Below are positions 1 to 12,613 of a DNA stretch of 64,000 nt, in pieces (within the stretch, counting starts at the first letter, position 1; the number at the start of each line of letters is the position of its first letter). The DNA is taken from the NCBI GenBank assembly GCA_941918925.1, contig OW799233.1, positions 10,036,001-10,100,000 of the forward strand, read 5' to 3'. The position numbers were made by a program, and so were the translations under genes. Source of the DNA: Phyto melanocephala. Lineage: Eukaryota > Arthropoda > Insecta > Diptera > Rhinophoridae. Below the pieces are notes generated by a model. It did no database searches. It was not told where the DNA came from and saw only the letters and a program-made list of their open reading frames with translations.

Positions 1-19
1 TATAAAATAAAAAAAAAAA

Positions 20-897
20 CAAGTAACCGTGCTATATTCGGCCGTGCCGAATCTTATATACCCTTCACAACGTGTAGTCATGCAATAACAATTGTTTGTA
101 TCACCGTATATATACGTATACGTATGTATGTACATGTAAAAAACATATAAAAAAAAATACAAAAAAACAAATATATTAAAAAAAATAATAATAAAAAAAA
201 ATTACAAAAAAAAATTAAAAAAAAAATTAAAAAAAATTTTAAAAAATTTTTTAAAAATTTTTTTAAAAAAATTTAAAAAAATATAAAAAAAAATAATAAA
301 ATATAAATAATATATTAAATAAAATAAAATAAAATTTGTTTGGCTCAGCTGAAATCCGATGCCACGTTTACTTTAATCAATATGTATGTAGGTTGTAAAT
401 AATTAAAAAAAATAAAAAAATAAAAAATTGAAAAAAAATAAAAAAATAACAAGAATATAAATAATATATAAAATATATAAAAAAAAAATTTTTTGGCTCA
501 GCTAGGATTCGATGCCGTGTTTACTCTCACCAGTATACCACGTTTGTATGTATGTATGCTGTTGTTGTTATTGTGAAAAAAACAAGGTGGTCGTGGTCTT
601 TTCCTCATATTTCAGTTGTTTATATAGCGATTTTTCTGATTTTCAATACCGATCTACTCCCGAATATTTCCAATATTTTAATACCACACATGGGTCCAGG
701 CGATATCGGGGGCCTTTAAAAAAGTTGATTTCAACACACAAACAAACAGACGGACAGACTGACAGAGCTTAGTCGACTCCCCTATATAAGCTTTCAGAAA
801 ATATATACTTTATGGGGTGGGAAATGAAAATTGTAGAAATTTCACACGGAATGACAAATCTATATATACCCTTACACTCACTGTGAAGGGTATAAAA
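20..897 (+). repeat. Family-A dispersed repeat, copy 1
   Basis: The head carries a small palindrome (TTCGGC-CGT-GCCGAA) followed by TATACCCTTCACAACGTG. A long A/T-only tract follows, then a unique body starting GGCTCAGCTG. The tail contains a short CAGACGGACAGACTGACAG run, ACTTTATGGGGT and a terminal hairpin built on GTGAAGGGTATA. The same head and tail occur in at least five other places in the window. The open frame at 512-772 lies inside the body and is not preserved between copies, so I do not call it a gene. I cannot name the family; it is probably a non-autonomous element. Confidence 0.85.
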
Positions 898-3800
898 ATC
901 ATCAATGCTTTTTATTGTTGCATAGTGATGACAAATGTCTACCAGCAGCTGAGTGTAGTAAAAGAAAAGTTTAGTAATTAATAAATAAATGTGCAACGCG
1001 ATTATTTAATACAGTGTGTGTTTCACGAATAATGAATGAATAAACGAATGAATAAAAGCATAATCAGCTGCCGCTTCGAGACCATCCAGTATATTATTGG
1101 TTTTATGTAATTATTGGAAGTCAGCCTATATGCTAGCTGGGGTAATACTGATCCGACCTATGCAGGAAACAACACAGAGATTTTTTTTGTTCCATGAAAA
1201 GCATTTATATACTACATTTTTCTTTGTAAGCATTAAGGTGAAATTTGGTTGTAGGAATTAAATAGGAGGTTGAAGAAATAACGAACCGAACATTGCGAAA
1301 TTCGACAAGTACAATTACTTTAACTAGTAGTCGCCTTTGTACTTAAATTTAGTTTGAAAGATATAACTTATCCATCTGTACGCAACAGTTAAAATGGTAT
1401 TACCTTTCCAATTCTTGCATCACGATCATCTGTCTATGTCTTGGGTATAAGACAGTACACAATTCCAGCACTTATATTTTAAAAATACTGAACTCATATC
1501 AACAAAATATTTCTACCAATTTTGTCAACCAAGCGTAAATCCAGGGGAGAGTAATAAAGGATATTTAACACAAAACAAAAAAAACACATTTCCTCTTTTG
1601 ACAACGAATAGTTTTGGCAGCCTTTAAATAACAATTTATGTGTTTTAATAAAAACTTAGCCCCCAAACGTGTAAGATGGATCAGCGACTAATTATCACCA
1701 ACTTCAATGGATTTTGTTTTTGTTTCTCTAAACGATATTTGTAATTTCGATTCGTTAGTTGACTTTAAAGCTCGTTTGCCGGCAAACATGTGTGTAATGA
1801 CGGAGTGATGAATGGTCATCGTATAACTGCTCAGAAGCTGAGTCAGTATACTTTAGATGCTGAACTAGTTCAAGTGAACAAAAATTTATATTGAGTAAAT
1901 ACACTCACAATCCAAGTTGTTCACATAAGTATTTATTGTGCGTTTCATTAAATTCGATAAAATGATTTTTTTTCTTTATTTAACTCCGATTAATCTCTGG
2001 CTTATGTTTTGTTCGAAAAAAAAAACCTAAAATTCAACGCAATAAAAAATAAACTGAGAGATAGATCAAAAACACGTATGTACCAATATAATAAAAGAGA
2101 GGGTGATGAAAGAAATGAAATACAACACCAGCAATTCAGATTTGCAAAAGTGTAACTTATGTAACTTCTCCAATTTGCCGACTAGAAACAAATTAAAGAA
2201 TATGCTCGTTAACCAAAGTGTTTTTGTATAGTTAAATGAGCATCAAGAAGAATTTTTAAAGATGAATAAGTCAAAATATATTTTTTTAAAAACTATGCCA
2301 TTCTCCAGTAGACTATAAAGTGAGTGCGGGTGGGACACTTATTATTATAATTTCAACACATAGCTTCGCAGCCTTCACTGCAATCGTATAATGTAAACTA
2401 TAGTAAGGGGCTTAAGAGGAAGACGTTGTTTTCTTAAAACAATTTTTATTTTTAATTTGCTCTTTCTTTATATGTATTTGCTTTTAGAGTATTTTTTTCT
2501 TTTAATAAAATATTTTTTTTTACTTAAAAAATATTTTTTAAAAAATAATTTTATTTTAGAAAAATTTAAAAAAAAATTAATTTTATGAAGAAAAATACTG
2601 CAATAAATTCTGTATTTAAAGATGTCTATCAACTGAATTTTATAACAGAACATTTCACTGTAAAGTCCATTTTACTATTCCATGGGAAAATCTTAAGGCG
2701 TCTCTTTGATATTTTGTTTTTAGTTGATATTTGTTTGTTGTTGCATTTTTGTCATTATTATTTATAACACAATTCTTCACACATATTTCGCGCTGAGTAA
2801 TTGCACTTTAAAAATTTATTGATGATGTGACAAGATGTGGTGTCGCATATTAAAATCTATCGCCATTAATGTAGCAGAATCTCTCAGATGCAACACACTC
2901 GCACATGGATACACTTTATAACGGTATCATATAAAAGTTGCATACGTCAGTGTGTGGATAAATATCAGTTCCTGCAATTGATATAAAATTCATATTGTTG
3001 GCATTGTGGTTGGTTGCTGATGGCTTGCTACAATTGCTGGTTGACTGCAACACATGCAACCTGAATATTAATTTTGTTGATTTTTGTTTGTTTTTTGTGT
3101 TACACATACACAGAAATTCCCAACTGTTGGATTGGCAACATTATTTGCTATTTATTATACTTCTCCACTTTCTTTTCCTTGGAGTCTGTGTGTCTGGCTC
3201 AGGTCATTAGGGAAACACTGCTTTGTTGCTTCCTTCTTTTTTTTTTTATAAGTGACACAGATTTTTGTTTAAAACAAACAAGCTCAGATATTCTGTTTTG
3301 TTTTATTTTGTTTTTTTTTTCAATTTGTCTAGTTTATGGTCAAAAAGTCCAAACTCATGGTGTTCTTAGGCTGGTGGAAATATGTTTCATTAATTTAATG
3401 AAAAGTTTTACTCCTGCTAAGGAATTAACACACACCTGGGTATCGATTCTCGTTTTATAAACCTGTGAAATGATAAGTTTTTATGTATGATATCGTAGGG
3501 GCCACTATACTCTTTGCTTTAGAAAAAACTTTTCATATCAGAACGAGAATTGAGCCCCTGTTTGTAAGTTTTTAGCAATTAAGAGGAGAATCACTCATAT
3601 TTATTGGTGGCCCCCCACATTAGACTATTTCACAAACTTTTAAACACCTTTTGCATACACTACAATGCCAGTACATAAAAGTAAACGTTTTAAACAACTG
3701 CCTGATTTTTTTTAAATATATTTTCGTTTTAGCTTCAAAAATTTCTAATATTTTTTAAATTTAAAACACAATTTATTTCAACTTCGAAACGTTCAAAATG

Positions 3801-4320
3801 TGTATAATGTAATGCAGGGAAAATGAGATTATTTTAATAAGCTTTATTGACAAAAGAATTAAATCTTAATAAGAAGAGAAAATGAAAATGGTTTCTTTTT
3901 ATTACATCATTCAGAAAACTGAAAGTATAATTAAATAAAGTTTGTTTTTTTTCAAATCAACTTTTCCTCTAACAAATACCTGTATTTGTTTAGAAATAAG
4001 AATATGAATACTTAAACAGGCTGACATGAATTGTATCGTATAGCTCTTTTCATTCTGCGTTAGAAAATGGTAACGAAGTCTTGAAGTATTTAGCACACAT
4101 ACATATTTAATGTGCAAGTACCCAGCAAAAATTGTCGTTATCAACAAAAAATACTGTAACATGATATACATGTATAAAAACTTATTATTTTTAACGCTAT
4201 AACAGGCAAGTACTTACCTTGACTTATTAAAATATTTATATTTAGTTATAGTTTTTATGACAATACGAATTGACAGCACATCTTGTGAATTGGTCATTTG
4301 TATTTACGTTCTTATGACTA
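898..4320. other. Non-coding stretch, no gene recognised
   Basis: AT-rich sequence with stop codons throughout in all frames apart from short chance frames such as 3074-3460, which is T-rich and resembles no protein I know. At 3444-3575 a weak inverted pair (GATTCTCGTT against AACGAGAATT) suggests an old foldback element. At 4121 the motif CCCAGCAAAAATT occurs, and at 4204 GGCAAGTACTTACC; both recur near 63 kb. Confidence 0.6.
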
Positions 4321-4321
4321 A

Positions 4322-5033
4322 TGCTCGGCGCACAATTGGGACAAACGATGAATTTCGCCCAACACGACGAATTCGTCGGCAAAAATTCGGTGTGTAAATT
4401 TGACGTGTGAAGCACAATAACGACCAAAAAGTCACATCTTTTATAGTTGAAAAGCTCATATACTGTTTGTGCAAAGAAAGAACAAAAATAACAGAAGAAT
4501 TTAAATTAATCTGAAACTCAACAAAATAATAAATATAATTTCTGTCCTAGTAAAAACCTTTTTACGTATAAGTTTACGTTTGCAAAGAATGTCGTGGGTA
4601 CGTGCAGTAAACAGTAATAAAAATGCTGTTGTTGTATAACAGCTAATAGTGTGACCATATGAAAATAAGATCACTTAATAAACTTAAACATTTGCAAAAA
4701 CACAAATAAAAACAAATTTTTGTACTTAACATTTTTATACTTATTTTAAATGTTTTAAAATAAAAAAAAATAAAAAAACAATTATTAAAGTAAAAACTAA
4801 ATTTATTTTCTTATAAAGTTGAGAAGTAAACCCAAATTTAATAAAAAATGGTCACCTTGTACCAATTTGTTCGTTGTTCGCCGGCGTAAGAACTACAAAT
4901 AAATCTAATGCAGAGTTCGCCGCGTTTCGACTGACGCCACAATTGTATGCATTCTCATATACACAAATGTGTTTTATTTTTGATGACGAATATTCGCCAC
5001 GAAAAGTTCGTCGTTCGTCCCAATTATGCGTCT
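4322..5033. mobile_element. MITE with degenerate terminal inverted repeats
   Basis: The left end (CGCACAATTGGGACAAACGA) and the right end read in reverse (CGCATAATTGGGACGAACGA) match over about 35 bases with a few substitutions. The interior has no long open frame. I could not define a clean target-site duplication, so the exact ends are uncertain. It is most likely a non-autonomous DNA transposon of unknown superfamily. Confidence 0.55.
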
Positions 5034-5402
5034 AGTTCGAACATTTCATAAACTACTTTAATAAAGGGTGGGCCAAAGTTCAACATAAGATTTAAAAATA
5101 AATAAGTTTTTCGTTCAAATATAACTTTTTTCAGTATATATAAATAACAACTGGAGAATAGACAAGAAAGAGAGAGAGATTTACAACTAAACAAATATTC
5201 AGAATAAAAGATTTTTATTGTTTAAGTCAACGAGCTATTATTTTAACACAAAGAGTATATCGTCGACATTTTAAGGTCAGAATTTCGCCTCTGAAGCAAT
5301 GATGTGTTGCTTAGTTTATCGTCATAATGTTCAAACTATTATTCTTGTTTCATTTACTTTGTATCATAAAATAAGTTTCACTTCTTTACTTTTATTTAAA
5401 TA

Positions 5403-5782
5403 CTAGAACAGTTAGGTGCGCGTTGCTACGCCTATTAATGAATAAAATTGTATTCTGAATTTAAATGGAATATCAAGTGCCAAAAGCTAAAAATTATAAC
5501 TTTTTTAATGGGCGTGGCACTGCCCACTTTTATAATCACAAAATTATTTAGTCATGACAGCTCAATATGTGTGCAAAGTCTCTGAAAAATCGGTCAAGTG
5601 CAAGTAGCTAAAACTGATAACTTATTTTTATGGGCGTGGCCCCGCCCACTTTTTTTCACCCATAAACACTCCCTGGTATGTGTGCAACAACTTGCCAAAG
5701 TTTGAGTCCAATCGGTTTTACAGTTTCGGAGTCTGTAGCTAACACACACACACACACAGAGTTTCACTTTTATATATATAGA
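5403..5782 (-). mobile_element. Non-autonomous Helitron, copy 1
   Basis: Read on the minus strand it begins TCTATATATATAAAAGTG, runs through a GT microsatellite and ends with a GC-rich region followed by CTAG and then T. TC at the start, CTAG at the end, no inverted repeats and no target duplication are the Helitron signature. The interior carries repeated blocks around GGGCGTGGC-CTGCCCACTTT. The same sequence recurs at 47530-48021 and 63498-63868. No Rep/helicase coding sequence is present. Confidence 0.8.
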
Positions 5783-6730
5783 AACATAGAAGATAGAAGA
5801 AGAAGATATATAAGTACGTAAATGTTTACTTTACATAATATGCGATAAAGTAGCGATAATTTGTTTACAAAATTTGATATGATAGTTAATTTTTTGCAGT
5901 TCGCTGCAAGATTTAAACTGAACCAAAAGGGTTGGCTACTAAAATTTTACATGGCGAAACATGTTGGCTGAAACAAGATTCAGTGTTGAACAGTGGAGGA
6001 GAGAGCAAGCCAGGAATTTTGCTGTCAGTGTAAAAATAGTAGATCAGAAGAAAATATGCTCTGAAATTAAATTAAATTCCATTTCGCAACTGTATTCTAC
6101 GACATATATTTAAATACCAATTTGCACAGAGAGTTGCGTTACGACGAAATGCTTTTATCTCTTCTAAATAATTGTGTATAGTATGGCTATGTGGGATGTA
6201 TTGAAGTTGCAATCTAAATAATAAATAATTAGGCTTCGCACAGTAGTTGATGCTAAAGTACGGTACGGCCATTTTAATAAATAATGACGATTAAGGTATT
6301 GTCAAGTTTTTGCTGGGTATGTCAGTATTCAGGTCCTTATTTTTTTTATTTAAATAAGTTGTTTTTAAATGAAATGACGAAAGGTGGGCATGTAAGGAAA
6401 TAGTAGAACAACCACTGTTGCCGAGCTTCGTGTAATTTCCAAAATATGAACTCAAATATGAGTAGCAAAATTTAAATAAAAATTTGATTCTTTGAAAGAT
6501 TTGAAGAAAGATTTTTCGAGATATTAAGTTTTATTACAATTTTTTATTCAAAAGTTTGCAAATAATTTTTATTGGTAATAGAAAATTGATAATTGAAAAT
6601 TGAAAGTTTTATAAATTCTACCACAACTGAATACATTTTTAGTTTAAAGGTTACAAAAGTTTCACTCTCAGCGCTAAATAATATCTACCTTGCTTATTAG
6701 AAATTAAAAAAAAACAAACTATAAAATAAA
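5783..6730. other. Non-coding stretch
   Basis: No gene recognised. TTTTTGCTGGG at 6307-6317 is the inverse of the CCCAGCAAAAA motif at 4121, so the two may be opposite ends of one old, repeatedly interrupted element. Confidence 0.45.
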
Positions 6731-7895
6731 AGTAACAGTGCTATGTTAGACCGTTCCGAATCTGATAATACCCTGCACCATTATGTACATAGGTATACTA
6801 TTGCACACCATTTTGTTTTATTATTTTCGACGCCATATTTAATTTGAACATCTTACATAGTTAGCGGTATTCTACTGGCCAAGCCCTTTTATATGAAACC
6901 CATAATGGCTGGGCTAAAAAAAATTATCCGCCATTTTGTCCCAGACGTCATCTTGCAGTTTACACTTCTTCATAGCTTATACATTCTACAGGTTTAGCCC
7001 TTTTATTTGATACAAATATCTTGGGGATTGAGAGTACAAATGTAATTATTATATTTGACCCATTATTTTGCATTTAGTTTAGAACTTCAAATTGGATTTT
7101 AACTTTTTCGTAGCTTGCGTTAATCTACTGGTCAATTTTTTTCATACCAATATTGAGGGAGTTGAAGTGGGTTTATTTTAAAAGTGTATATTTTACCCAT
7201 ATATAAATTTATTATAATCTATTTTGATGGCGGCCATCATGGATTTTTAATTTTTGTGTTTTATATTTTAATAGTCTGTCCATTGACTCTCATTGACTCT
7301 CTTTGTTATCTAGAAGCTGTAAAAAATTATTTTAGTTTATAGATTTAAGAAGAAAATACATCGAAGCAGTTGTATTTTGGTGTTTATATCTCGGTTAGTT
7401 TCAAACTGATTTGTAAATTTTTCTCAGAAATAATTTAAAGGGCCATTTTCTGTTGTTTGGTGTCACAAGTTTGCTTAAGAGCATGAGAAATTTAAAAGAA
7501 ATAAATATTTTTCCAAATAATTTTTTGCCTATAACTTTGCCGGTAAGAGACCGGTAATATTTTACGAATAGCCCTAGAGTCATATGATGTACATAAATAA
7601 ATACTATGTGTCCATTAATTATTCTCGGGCTAATTTTTGTGGATACATTATGGGAAGAAACAGCCACAGTCGTGTTTATTTGCTCATATCTCAGAAACTT
7701 ATGAGGCGATTGTGCTGGATTTCTATAGCGCTTTATTCTCGAATATTTCCAAAAGAGCGATATTAAAAACAGGTCTGAGCAACATGTGGGTCCTTTAAAA
7801 GCTTGTTTTAGACAAAACGCGGACAGATGGACTTTCTGAAAATATACAATAATTAATGGGATCGGAAACCAATATCGAAGAAATCATATAAATTT
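6731..7895 (+). repeat. Old family-A relic with long body
   Basis: The head (AGTGCTATGTTAGACCGTTCCGAATCTGATAATACC) is a diverged version of the family-A head, and the tail keeps GACAGATGG, CTTTCTGAAAATATA and GGGATCGGAAA. Between them the A/T tract of copy 1 is replaced by about 800 bases containing GGCGGCCATCATGG, TTTGATACAAATAT and repeated TATCTCGGTTAGTTT phrases. The same body is seen at 8960, 27490, 28975 and 31640. There is no coding capacity. Confidence 0.7.
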
Positions 7896-8959
7896 TATCT
7901 ATCTTTATTTGATCTCGTATAAATACATCATGAAAGGTGGAAGAGTAAGTTCTTTCGCCGTTTTACATCAATGCGACAGGTTGTGCATTGAGCAAAACTT
8001 TTTTAATTTTAATGATTAAATCAATTTTCAATATTAAACAGCATCTTAATCCACTAAAAAATTACAAACACGAAGAATCTCTAAACTTTGCTGACCACAG
8101 ATAAATATTACCTACTTATTAACCAGTCGTGTTATACAGACGAAGGCAACATCAGTGTTAAAGTCAGAAACTCACTAACATAAACGTACGATGTACCCAT
8201 ATATTACGAAACATCTGTTACGTTTTGCTCGGCAAACGGTACGTGCAAATAAACACTGTTTCGTAAATGTAACGTTCAGTTCCGGCTTGAACTGATAAAA
8301 TTTTATTATTTCTACGTGTTTAACTGAGAGCTAAGCACAAACTTCAAGTTGGTTAATACTTTTACATTTAGCAGCATTTTTTATACATTTACTCATATCA
8401 TTGACATTCAGTTGATGAAGAAGAATAAAAAAAAATTAATTGTTCACTAGTAATTATTTTTATTACCATTTATGTTTATTTTATTCGCTTAGTCATAAAA
8501 TTTTGTCTCTTTAAAGGTTAAAAAAATGAAGTAAAATCTTTTATTAATTTTTTTTTATTGTTCCATTAAATCCGTATTGGGGACTGACTGCGTTAATATA
8601 TTGGCGCCAGTTTATTTACTTTTTCTTCTTCTTCTTCATTTTTTGACTACGTTTTTCATCTTATTGTTTAAAGATAATTTTATTTTTATTTTATTACAAG
8701 GTTAATAAATTGTCTGCCGTTACTTGAACATAAATAAAAAGAAATTTTATTAATTAATGTTTGAATTTTAATTAAATCACCTCGACGCCAATTAATTAAT
8801 ACAGTTTTCTCCCTGGTAAGTATGTATGAATGTATGTATGTGTGTTTGCAAAAGGTTTAATTGTTATTTATTTTGTAAATTTAATGGATAACTTTAAAGG
8901 CAAATATAATAGTTTTTTTGTTTAATTATTTATTGTAATTTTAATTGTTTAATAGCTAG
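7896..8959. other. Non-coding stretch
   Basis: No gene or repeat boundary identified. It contains a short CTTCTTCTTCTTC run near 8626 and a GTATGTATGTATG microsatellite near 8822. Confidence 0.6.
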
Positions 8960-9335
8960 ACACCCTTGTTACTTGTTGTAGACGTGAAAAGTCTTTAGAA
9001 ATATTCGTGACAAATTTTGGACAAATCAGTCATTAATCGGTAAAGTTGTAGACAAATTTTGTTATTTTTTAGAAAAACTTATATTCACAAAATTTACCAA
9101 CGTCAATCAAATTTTTTCAGCTTCTAGACAATCATCAAGAGAGTCAGTATGTGTATCAAATTTAATGGCGCCCTAAATAAAATGGCAGATATATGGGTCA
9201 AATATGGTAAATTGCGGCTTTGTAAACTTTAACTCCCCCTACAATATTGGTATCAAATGAAAAGCTTGCATCAGTAGTAAACAGTAAATTATTGAAAAAG
9301 TTTAAAATCTAAGATGGCGTCTAAAACAAAATGGC
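8960..9335 (-). repeat. Fragment of the long-body family-A relic
   Basis: On the minus strand it matches the body of the relic at 6731-7895: the CGGTAAAGTTGTAGAC block, the CAGCTTCTAGACAA block, then ATGGCGTCTAAAACAAAATGG. Neither the head nor the tail is present. Confidence 0.6.
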
Positions 9336-9808
9336 GGAAATTTTTTTCCCTTTTGTAGTTAATACAAAAATAGTTAATTATGATTGTGAAGTTTGGCCGC
9401 TATTCTTAGGTCGATTTTTTCAATTTGGAATTAGTTAAAGTTAGGATTTAATCGGCCGGATAAACAGTTGTCCATTATTAAATTTTCATTTTTATCTAAA
9501 GTAAGTGGTAAGGGTTCAAAGGTTATAGTAAGGGTTAAAAATAAATTTTTAAGAAGGGTAGACTGTATATTCCTGTGACAAAATCCAACCTTTAACTAAC
9601 GCCAAGTTGTTGCTGAGAATATAAATTTAAAAGTCAGTTTTGAGCCGGTTGAAATTTGATCTTTTTTTTAAATTTTTAAAACTAAGCCAAAGATGTTGTC
9701 AATACAACAAATTGAAATCCAATTATATTGAAATAATCAAAAAATAATAATTAAATATCTACCTGGCAAAATATTAAGCCGTTCCAATACTAACATGTGT
9801 GTATGTAG

Positions 9809-10893
9809 TAGGGTGATCGACTCGGTTTTATAACCGGTTGAAAACCCGGTTTTTTTTCCTCTTTCAGCTGGCGGTTTTTTTTCTAAATGTTGATTTTTCG
9901 AATATCGAATACACCGATTTTGTTTTATCCGAAAAAGCCGGTTTTTTTGTTTTTTTTTTAAGTTTATTTTCATATATCTTTGTAACCAATCGTACCATAG
10001 TATATTTAGTACGCGAAAAGTTTCCAAAAATCGGAAAATAAAAGCTACTAAATATTCTTCCATAATATTGTAAGAAATTTATTTGTTGTTTAAAAAACAA
10101 ATGTAAAATAATTGATCTTTAATATTATTTTTTTATAGGATATAAACCTAACGTTAAAAGTTAAAGGTAATTGAAGCATAAAGTTAGCTGATCGATTACT
10201 TTTAGGTAAAAAATGTAGTTAAAATAAAGAAAAACCAATAATCTCTCTTTCCAGATCCCAATTTTAATTAATGGCATTGAGTGTCTGTCAACTTAAATTT
10301 CAATTGAACCATCGAACAAACTAGCTTATGCCTATATTTGTATGTCTGTCAGGGGTATAAGAAAGAATTTTTAAAATAAAATTTTAAGGATTTTCTACCT
10401 AGCCTTTAAAATATACTTCAAATTGCAGAAATAATTTCAAACAAAATACGTTAGTGCAATTTAGTTTAAAAGATCTATTTAACATTTGAAAAATGTACAG
10501 AAGGAGACACAAAAATTTATAACAGCCTTATAAAAAGTTTTATTTGTTTATTTTTTAATTTATTGTATTTGTTTATTTTACTTGTAAAGAGTACCTTTTG
10601 TCTTTAAATTCAACTAAACCAAAAACCAAATTCATTCAGTCAGTTATTGCGTAATTGTGCAGCCAAACGTATATAAACTGTAAAAATTTCATATTTATAT
10701 ATTAATATAATTATAATCTTTTTTTTGCAATATTTGTTGATTTTTACTTTAAATATTATATTTTATATATTCGAACCGGTTAACCGGTTTTTTTTCTTAA
10801 TTTTCAAAATAGCAACCGGTTTTTGTTTTAATTTTAAATTTCAAACTATTTGAAAACCGGTTTCTTAAACCAGTCGAATAATCGTTCACCCTA
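9809..10893. mobile_element. hAT-type non-autonomous element with perfect 8-bp target duplication
   Basis: The element starts TAGGGTGATCGA and ends TTCACCCTA, so the outermost bases TAGGGTGA are inverted repeats. It is flanked on both sides by GTATGTAG (9801-9808 and 10894-10901), an exact 8-bp duplication as hAT transposases make. Both subterminal zones are crowded with the palindrome AACCGGTT or its halves (near 9832, 9846, 9938, 10774, 10783, 10816 and 10856). In hAT elements such repeats are typical transposase binding sites. No transposase reading frame is visible; the open frames here are chance. Confidence 0.85.
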
Positions 10894-11178
10894 GTATGTA
10901 GTTAAAAAGTGGGCAGGGGCTTAGTCATTTCTATAAGCCGGTCGGATTATTCGTTCTAATATTGTACGTTCTCTCATATACATACAAATAAATATGTGGC
11001 GAACACTTTACGTACATTTATGCTAATATCATTGTAAAGAAGAGGACCGCACAGAAGACTTAAATGTGTAATATGTACAGCCAAAAAATCCCTTATTTTT
11101 CATATCTTAGAATCACACGTCTAAAACGTTGACAGTGACCGCCAAATTGATCAGATATGTACAAAATAGACAGAGATA

Positions 11179-12611
11179 TAGGGTGGACCAAAAGTCACCT
11201 TGGGGTTTAAAAATTTAATAACATTTACGTTTATATATTTTTTATTTAATAATTATTAGTTTCTTTCGCCTATTTTTAATTTGTTAATCAAACTAAAAAT
11301 TAAACGAAACAAACATCAAGACACTAAACAAAAAAAAAAAAATAAATACTCGTATCCTGATGATGCTACACAAAGGAGTAGCAAAATATAGATAAAATAT
11401 TATAAAAATAAAAACAAAAAAAAATTTTTTATTATTTAAAGGACTAAAGCTTAAAAAGCTATTACATGTTTTTTATTTTTTAAATTATAATATATATTCA
11501 AAATATAAATTTTTTTACTCCAGTATGGAAAATATTATTTCAGCTTCGCAATGATGAGCTTGTTGTATGGCATTTTCTCTAACATTTTAAAACATTGAGG
11601 CTGTAACGCTTGAATTTCTGCATCATTATTGGCCTTGAGTTTAAGAATTTTTTCGGTTTTGTTCACATGCGTTCAATATGCGCTTCAAATAATCCCAAAG
11701 GAAATAGTCTGATACTGACAAATATGGGCAATGAATTTTCGTATTTCTGAAAATTATTTTCTATTAAAAAATTTTACTTTAAAAGTTATGGTGTCTCGGG
11801 CAGTGGCCTCTATCCTATTGCAACCATATCTCAGGTCTGTTTTTAGGAAGACGTAAAAAATATTCTCTCACAAACCGATTCCGCTCTCTATTTACGGTTA
11901 CAGCACTTCCATGAGTCTTTGATTTTCAGAACCCCAACAGTTACAGTTCTGCATATTAATAAAGACATTCAAATGAAAATGAGCTTCATCACTGCTAATC
12001 AGACTTTCATTGAAGTTAATTTAATTTCCGGGAAACTGTTGAAATTAAACAGTTTTTCCACTAATTGCACCTGATGTGGGATTACCAATAAATTTTTTTT
12101 TAGACTCGGCCGTAGTGACTTATGAGTCATGTCTAGCTGAGTAGAAAGCCACAGTGCGGCATCCAATCACACACTTTTGTTGCGATTTTCTCATGAAGGA
12201 CAGAACTCAAACAAATTTTTATTTGATATAATCGCGCGACTTTGTGGGCTAGTCAGTCATGGCCTTTAATACCTAGCTCTACACGTTGAATATTTTTCGC
12301 AAGGCGAATTAAACGTGGTCTACGTGGTTTGAGGAAAGTTTCTTGCGGTGCCATGTTGATGGTGATGATGAACTACGCAACTAATCATTGCTTATGTCAT
12401 TTAAACGTCGCCTATATGCTTTTTACGTTAAAATAATTGATTGCTGATTTAAATCATAAAATTCTTATATTCTAGTTCTTTCTTCAGTTATGAATCTCTC
12501 CATTATTTGTTATCCAGGTTGTATTTATATTATTAGAAAAAAAGAAAATATATATAAACGAAAATGTTATTAAATTTTTAAACTCCAAGCTGACTCTTTT
12601 GGGCCACCCTG
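11179..12611 (-). mobile_element. Mariner-like element, nearly full length, decayed
   Basis: Inverted ends AGGGTGGACCAAAAGTCA (left) and AGGGTGGCCCAAAAGAGT (right, reversed) extend imperfectly for more than 60 bases through TTTAAAAATTTAATAACATT. TA dinucleotides flank it at 11177-11178 and 12612-12613. The length of 1.43 kb fits a complete Tc1/mariner element. The minus strand encodes a broken transposase. Confidence 0.8.
11530..12365 (-). pseudogene. Mariner-like transposase, multiply frameshifted
   Basis: Conceptual minus-strand translation, switching frames, gives SSDEAHFHLN followed by INMQNC, the block containing the first catalytic Asp of this transposase group. Downstream come VTVNRERNRF and EIWLQ*D (second Asp block). 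The C-terminal part reads AEIQALQPQCF and then pieces related to the usual GGH-EIIF end. Stops and frameshifts are frequent, so it cannot be functional. By family knowledge the product would cut and paste the element at TA sites. Assignment to the DD41D (rosa) group is inferred from motif wording, because the third Asp cannot be placed safely. Confidence 0.7.
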
Positions 12612-12613
12612 TA

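Noticed and set aside
160..480. The A/T-only tracts as poly-A tails of a LINE or SINE
   Set aside because: They lie in the middle of family-A copies, not at a 3' end, and recur at the same internal place in several copies.
9737..10100. Overlapping open frames on both strands near 10 kb
   Set aside because: They fall in the T-rich and A-rich subterminal region of a non-autonomous hAT-type element with no transposase motif.
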